Of a stretch of DNA of 17,025 nucleotides, positions 13,380 through 17,025 are shown in pieces (the first letter of the stretch is position 1; every line of letters starts with the position of its first letter). The translations under genes and the position numbers were made by a program. Below the pieces are notes generated by a model. The model searched no databases and was not told where the DNA came from. It saw only the letters and a list, made by a program, of their open reading frames with translations. Origin of the DNA: CAZHWT01 sp964536215 (GTDB lineage: Bacteria; Patescibacteriota; CAZHWT01). The stretch covers positions 1 to 17,025 of the forward strand of contig CAZHWT010000029.1 of the NCBI GenBank assembly GCA_964536215.1, in the 5' to 3' direction.

Positions 13380-14489
13380 CTACCTCAAATACCTGGCCAC
13401 ATTAGCATTATGCTCTTCCAAAGTCTTGGCATAATGCGCCACCCCTTCCGAATCATGCAAGTAATACAAATAGTCTGTCTTAGCCGGATTAGCCACCGCC
13501 TCAATCGCCGTTAAACCTGGATTACAAATCGGATGCGGCGGCAGCCCGGCATTTAGCCGCGTATTATACGGCGATTGCACCGCCAAATCATCCACCGTCA
13601 AATTTTGCCGCCACCACCTACCTTCCGCCTGCGAATACCCCAACGCATATTGAATAGTCGCATCCACATACAAAGCAATCCCCTCGTTCAACCGCTTTAA
13701 CAATATTCCAGCAATAATCGGCCGCTCCTCCCCTTTATGAGACTCTCGCTCCACAATCGCCGCCAATGTCAGCGCCTCATACTCACTCAAGCCTTGCTTG
13801 GCAAACCCAGCCAAAATATTGGGCGTCACCCGTTTGTTGTAAGCCGCCAACATTTTAGTGATCAAATCCTCAGCCGTCTCTTCCTTGTCAACAACGTAAG
13901 TGTCTGGGAACAAATACCCTTGCAAACTATCATCTGCCGACATAGTTTTACCCAGAGCATCGCGCAAGCGCTGGGTTGGATGCAAGGCCAGCTCCGAGAA
14001 TTCCGCCCCAGTCATATCAATCAAGCCAGCATCGTGCTGCGTATCAATGTATGCCGCCATCTCCTCTCGCCGCCACCCTTCAATAAACTGCAAAGTCGCC
14101 TCATTCCGACTAGCCGCCTGCAACCTATCCACCAAATCTTTAATCGAAATATGCTCGGGAATCTGAAAGTTACCAGACTGCAGCTTGCTCGACAATCCAC
14201 TCATCCGCAAATAAATCGCAAAGGCCCACTGTTGCTTCAACAACCCCTTAGCCACTAGCGCATCTTCTATTTCCTGTACCGACACCCCTTCCTCTATAGT
14301 TAACGCCACTAGAGCACCAGAGGGCTCTGCCGGAGAGCTAATTGCTCGTTGATACCACCAATAAGACCCCACCGCAGCTATAATCACCACCGCCACTATG
14401 CCAGCCAAAGTCCACTGCCACCACCGCCAGCCACGACGAGCAGGCTTAGTAGGTCGAGTAGTACGGGAGCTAAACTGAAATTGCGCCAT
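13380..14489 (-). CDS. mltG: Endolytic murein transglycosylase (YceG family)
   Basis: A 369-residue inner-membrane enzyme that cleaves nascent glycan strands and so sets where peptidoglycan chains end. A basic N-terminus (to about residue 22) is followed by one transmembrane helix (about 23-45), a LysM-like subdomain (about 58-115, with the segments EEGVSVQEIEDALVAKGLL and LQSGNFQIPEHISIKDLV), and the catalytic YceG domain. The signature AAIVERESHKGEERPIIAG holds the conserved Glu pair E247/E249, followed by LLKRLNEGIALYVDATIQYA. The C-terminal YNTRLNAGLPPHPICNPG and NPAKTDYLYYLHD are also typical of the family. Length is usual. The ATG overlaps the ruvX stop by one base (TAATG), so translation is coupled to ruvX. 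The ruvX-mltG neighbourhood is common in bacteria. Confidence 0.95.
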   Translation of the reverse strand: MAQFQFSSRTTRPTKPARRGWRWWQWTLAGIVAVVIIAAVGSYWWYQRAISSPAEPSGALVALTIEEGVSVQEIEDALVAKGLLKQQWAFAIYLRMSGLSSKLQSGNFQIPEHISIKDLVDRLQAASRNEATLQFIEGWRREEMAAYIDTQHDAGLIDMTGAEFSELALHPTQRLRDALGKTMSADDSLQGYLFPDTYVVDKEETAEDLITKMLAAYNKRVTPNILAGFAKQGLSEYEALTLAAIVERESHKGEERPIIAGILLKRLNEGIALYVDATIQYALGYSQAEGRWWRQNLTVDDLAVQSPYNTRLNAGLPPHPICNPGLTAIEAVANPAKTDYLYYLHDSEGVAHYAKTLEEHNANVARYLR

Positions 14490-14911
14490 TATGTCTCCAA
14501 TTGTTCCAAATAATCATCCAAGATTGCCGCCGCGGCATAACTATCTTCTACTTCCCGCCGCTTTTGCTTACTCACCCCTGCCTCTAGCATTCGTTGCTGC
14601 GCTAGCTGAGTGGTTAGCGTTTCGGGATGGTACGCCACGGGCAAACCAACTAATCCGCCAAGCCGTTCAGCAAACTGCCGAATTACTTCCGTCTGGGGTG
14701 TAGAAAGTCCCAAATGGTCTGCCGGCCACCCAAGCAATATACCTTCCGGTCGCTCCTGCTCTACCACCCGTTGTAGTTGCTGATACAAGAAATCCCGCTG
14801 CGTATACCGAATCACGGGCAATGGCCTAGTCGGCACCATACTGCCCACCGCTACTCCCACCTTAGCCAAGCCAAAATCTAAACATAATAAATACGGCGCA
14901 ACGCTCGGCAT
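14489..14911 (-). CDS. ruvX: Putative Holliday junction resolvase / pre-16S rRNA nuclease YqgF
   Basis: A 140-residue RNase H-fold nuclease of the YqgF/RuvX family, linked in E. coli to 16S rRNA 5'-end maturation and by homology to junction resolution. Conserved parts: LCLDFGLAKVGVAVG (D12), GILLGWPADHLG (58-67), PETLTT (96-101) with E97, and EDSYAAAAILDDYL with D123; the three acidic residues of the active site are all present. The usual DERLTT motif here reads PETLTT, with Pro96 in place of Asp. Length is normal for the family. It is the first gene of a two-gene operon with mltG, overlapping by one base. The ATG at 14911 lies only 6 nt after an extended -10, so the mRNA is predicted to be leaderless; there is no Shine-Dalgarno. 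Confidence 0.92.
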   Translation of the reverse strand: MPSVAPYLLCLDFGLAKVGVAVGSMVPTRPLPVIRYTQRDFLYQQLQRVVEQERPEGILLGWPADHLGLSTPQTEVIRQFAERLGGLVGLPVAYHPETLTTQLAQQRMLEAGVSKQKRREVEDSYAAAAILDDYLEQLET

Positions 14912-14917
14912 TATTTT

Positions 14918-14926
14918 AGTATACCA
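14918..14926 (-). promoter_or_regulatory. Extended -10 promoter of ruvX-mltG, leaderless
   Basis: On the minus strand TGG-TATACT ends 6 nt before the ruvX ATG, so transcription should start at or very near the A of the start codon. No good -35 is present at 16-18 nt; that position falls in the TAATCGC repeat. Confidence 0.6.
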
Positions 14927-14937
14927 AACCCCAGTGC

Positions 14938-14959
14938 GTTAATCGCTAATCGCTAATCA
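14938..14959 (+). repeat. Heptamer repeat TAATCGC x2 plus TAATCAC
   Basis: Same unit as the eight-copy TCGCTAA array near 3323, in the -35 region of the ruvX promoter. A third, imperfect unit ends it. Confidence 0.8.
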
Positions 14960-15023
14960 CTCCTCGCCTATTCGAATAGGCGCACATTAGCAACATTCGC
15001 GCCAGAATATACATCATTCGTAT

Positions 15024-15059
15024 CTATAGTTTGACAAATCAAAACTATAGGCGTATAAC
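15024..15059 (+). promoter_or_regulatory. Promoter of the exported hydrolase with overlapping operator-like palindrome
   Basis: TTGACA (15031-15036), a 17-bp spacer and TATAAC (15054-15059) form a near-consensus promoter with a predicted start near 15066, five bases before the ATG. A perfect 9-bp inverted repeat CTATAGTTT / AAACTATAG (15024-15032 and 15042-15050, spacer 9) brackets the -35 box and is placed as a repressor operator would be. The promoter is seen directly; the operator role is inference. Confidence 0.75.
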
Positions 15060-15070
15060 GCGGCCAAATT

Positions 15071-16459
15071 ATGAAATACCTCCTCGCCGCCATTCTAAGC
15101 CTAACATTGGTCCTAAGTTCAACCGGCAACTGGCATACGGCCAACGCTGTTAGCGCACCATTCTCTCAACCAGCCGGATATGCCTACCTTACCGTCGACC
15201 GCACCGTTACCGTGGGGTCTGGCGCCATATTTAACCTCTCGCTCAACTCGACCGATTCGTGCACTGCCTTTATTGGCATTCTAGGTCCCATGCAGGGAAC
15301 AGAACCATACACTGTCCAAACGTACTTTTCCATCACTAACGGATCCGCAGTCATCAACTGGGATGGACGCGACAATTCACCCGACAGTAAAAATATTGGT
15401 AAATACCTGCCTCAAGGAACATACACCCTAGTAATCGCCAGCGATGACTGCCCTCAACCATTCGCATACTACGACATAGAAGGCTTCGAAATTGGCGCCG
15501 GAACTCCGCCCACACCAACGATCACTCCAACACCGACACCAACGCCAACGCCCACGCCCACGCCCACCCCAACCATAGACCCCGCTGCCAAACTACACCC
15601 CGTCCTACTCATACACGGCTTAAACAGCTACCCCACCATGTGGAGTGAACCGCAATCAGACTACTTCAACCTCCTCAAAAAAGCCGGCTATCCCACTAAT
15701 TACATCGCTGCTTATCACTACACCGGAATTGGTGTCGGCATCAACCACTACAACAACCAAGGCGACATCCCTCAAATGGCTGCCGGTATGACCCAAGCCA
15801 TAAACCAACTCAGCCAAGCCTCCCTATCCCGAGGCGGCGACGGCCAAGTCGACATAGTCGCCCATTCCATGGGCGGTCTAATCGCCCGCCAATACATCAA
15901 AGACCACCCCACCAACAACCACATAAACAAACTAATAGCCATAGGCACCCCGTTTCAGGGGAGCTGGTTTATGGACAACCACCAAAACGCATCATCAATA
16001 CAGCAGAAGCTACAACAGCTAGGGGCCACAACCTTCATAGGACTCGATCTCGATAATCCAGCAGAGAGACAAATGACACCAAATAGCAATTTTATAAGAT
16101 CACTTGAACGAATCCCAAAGTCTACATCAACTCGATACCTTACCATTGATGGAAATATTCAAATACAATTCAAACAGCAGCTATTTGGTATCTATTTATA
16201 TACGGACAGATACGATGTAGGGGATGGTATTGTCCTCAGTAAGAGTGCTAAAACTATAAGTAAAAACCAACCTTCTAAAAATATCGAGTTTAGTGATAAG
16301 CATTCTTATATTATTGAGCAGGCTCTTTCAACCCAAACACTAGGCTATGCCTATGTATTAATTGGCGTAAATATACTAAACTGGCCTTACTTTCATACCA
16401 ACCTACCTGCAGCATCTGGTATAAAAACTGCTACACTACATGAACTTCTCAATCCTTAA
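15071..16459 (+). CDS. Exported lipase/esterase-like alpha/beta hydrolase with Pro/Thr linker
   Basis: A 462-residue exported hydrolase, probably acting on lipids or esters outside the cell. Signal peptide residues 1-26 with cleavage after TANA; a beta-rich N-terminal domain (about 30-143) whose INWDGRDNSPD...YLPQGTYTLVI resembles FlgD-type Ig-like folds; a (PT)n linker (about 145-168); then an alpha/beta hydrolase domain starting HPVLLIHGLNSYPTMW (176-191). The nucleophile elbow is AHSMGG with S266, followed by IGTPFQGSW. D385 (in GDGIV) and H411 (in DKHSYII) are the best candidates for the rest of the triad. Enzyme class within the lipase/PGAP1-like superfamily is uncertain. The start is at ATG 15071, five bases after the predicted transcript start, with no Shine-Dalgarno. 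From about codon 300 the codon use becomes clearly AT-richer, continuing into the next gene. Confidence 0.87.
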   Translation: MKYLLAAILSLTLVLSSTGNWHTANAVSAPFSQPAGYAYLTVDRTVTVGSGAIFNLSLNSTDSCTAFIGILGPMQGTEPYTVQTYFSITNGSAVINWDGRDNSPDSKNIGKYLPQGTYTLVIASDDCPQPFAYYDIEGFEIGAGTPPTPTITPTPTPTPTPTPTPTPTIDPAAKLHPVLLIHGLNSYPTMWSEPQSDYFNLLKKAGYPTNYIAAYHYTGIGVGINHYNNQGDIPQMAAGMTQAINQLSQASLSRGGDGQVDIVAHSMGGLIARQYIKDHPTNNHINKLIAIGTPFQGSWFMDNHQNASSIQQKLQQLGATTFIGLDLDNPAERQMTPNSNFIRSLERIPKSTSTRYLTIDGNIQIQFKQQLFGIYLYTDRYDVGDGIVLSKSAKTISKNQPSKNIEFSDKHSYIIEQALSTQTLGYAYVLIGVNILNWPYFHTNLPAASGIKTATLHELLNP

Positions 16460-16790
16460 ATTCCTTACAAACATCATTATTAGTGCCATAATAATGGTCA
16501 TAACTAGCTCGACTATTGGAGCAATAATATTAATTCTTGCAAAACAGCTATACTTCAATAATCCAGCACACCAAGGCTTTGCAGGAATATATCCAGCAGC
16601 ATTAGCTATGGGAGCAATCATAGTCTCTATGATCATAGCGCTTGTCCCAGGATATTGGGTGGCAAACAAATTTTTGAAATACTTAAACGTAAAAAACGAA
16701 GTAAACAATCAAATAACGCTTCTTAGCATAATATTAACATCTATATTGCTCGACTATTTTGCGTTAGTTTTCCTATTCGAGTCATTCTGA
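16440..16790 (+). CDS. Small membrane protein with three predicted helices
   Basis: A 116-residue hydrophobic protein of unknown function. Likely transmembrane segments: 10-34, 51-73 and 92-113, with the short loops rich in Asn, Lys and Pro. It overlaps the end of the hydrolase by 20 nt in another frame, so the two are probably co-transcribed and coupled; no Shine-Dalgarno is visible. Its base composition matches the AT-rich 3' part of the hydrolase gene. The last codons (Glu-Ser-Phe-stop) are formed by the first bases of dispersed repeat R1, so the original C-terminus may have been longer. An open frame on the opposite strand over the same bases is also hydrophobic, but it lacks a promoter or neighbour in that direction. 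It could be a helper or immunity-like partner of the hydrolase; this is speculation. Confidence 0.6.
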   Translation: MNFSILKFLTNIIISAIIMVITSSTIGAIILILAKQLYFNNPAHQGFAGIYPAALAMGAIIVSMIIALVPGYWVANKFLKYLNVKNEVNNQITLLSIILTSILLDYFALVFLFESF

Positions 16791-16863
16791 GGCTTGCTGA
16801 AGAATCTTCCACCTTGAGCATCAATACACCCTGGAAGATCCTTCACTATCGTTCAGGATGACA
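16781..16863 (+). repeat. Dispersed hairpin repeat, family R1 (copy 2)
   Basis: GTCATTCTGAGGCTTGCTGA through GTTCAGGATGACA. Matches the copy at 11517 over its whole length, including AATCTNCCACCTTGAG and TGGAAGATCC. Its first 10 bases overlap the 3' end of the small membrane protein gene and supply its TGA stop. Confidence 0.85.
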
Positions 16864-16876
16864 CTCACCTCCTCAT

Positions 16877-16940
16877 GTCATTCTCAAATTGACCCCGATT
16901 GAATCGACCTGATCGAGAATCTCTTTATCAGGTTATTAGC
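16877..16940 (+). repeat. Degenerate copy of repeat family R2
   Basis: Starts GTCATTCTCAAATTGACCCC and later GATCGAGAATC, TCTTTATCAGGTTATTAGC, which follows the R2 order but with an insertion between the arms of the first hairpin. It adjoins R1, as at 11599-11608, so R1 and R2 occur as a pair twice. Confidence 0.65.
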
Positions 16941-17025
16941 TGCTGGGTCATTTAAGCGCTACCGGCAGTAAAGGCACATTAAACTAAAGCGGAACAACCT
17001 CATGTAAACTAGTGAGTGTCAAACA

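Noticed and set aside
13000..13434. Plus-strand frame of 144 codons downstream of mltG
   Set aside because: It runs through the repeat module and ATTCG tract into the 3' end of mltG; composition and translation are repeat-derived.
13743..13754. Recoding of UGA as glycine, as in Gracilibacteria
   Set aside because: Genes end normally and have no in-frame UGA at conserved positions, so the code is standard here.
16436..16708. Hydrophobic minus-strand frame opposite the small membrane protein
   Set aside because: Antisense of a membrane protein is often hydrophobic; the plus-strand frame has the coupled position after the hydrolase.

Overview
The window looks like a piece of chromosome from a small-genome bacterium, most likely of the Candidate Phyla Radiation (Patescibacteria). 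This placement is inference. It rests on a divergent rpoB-rpoC pair with a coiled-coil-rich RpoC clamp, Pro/Thr-rich linkers in exported proteins, near-leaderless promoters, and gene-free gaps packed with short repeats. All genes read with the standard code. Glutamate racemase and MltG together imply a peptidoglycan wall.

Layout. 1-423 (-): 5' part of murI (glutamate racemase) with its own promoter. 587-2287 (-): two adjacent paralogous membrane-anchored proteins sharing an N-terminal anchor and Pro/Thr stalk but carrying different outer domains, followed by a terminator. 2404-2719: gene-free, with a repeat fragment and a foldable GC-rich element. 2720-3256 (-): flavodoxin-fold NAD(P)H:FMN reductase (ChrR/YieF-like) whose upstream leader is a heptanucleotide array. 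3257-3787: repeats only. 3788-11117 (-): rpoB and rpoC as a tight operon closed by a strong terminator and preceded by a long leader with a terminator-like hairpin. 11118-12405: no gene; rpoB leader and promoter, then several families of dispersed hairpin repeats, heptamer arrays and a MITE-like inverted repeat. 12406-12807 (-): single-domain response regulator. 12870-13379: no gene; a repeat module and an ATTCG-rich tract. 13380-14911 (-): ruvX-mltG operon with overlapping stop and start codons. 15071-16790 (+): exported Pro/Thr-linker lipase/esterase-like hydrolase overlapping a small three-helix membrane protein. 16781-17025: dispersed repeats.

How the genes relate. rpoBC forms the core of RNA polymerase. 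murI and mltG act at opposite ends of peptidoglycan metabolism (D-Glu supply and glycan-strand release). The paralogous anchored proteins and the hydrolase act outside the membrane. The most unusual features are the divergence at normally near-invariant RNA polymerase active-centre segments, an acidic RpoB tail, a likely attenuated rpoBC leader, and an interrelated set of intergenic repeats, one of which supplies the stop codon of a gene.
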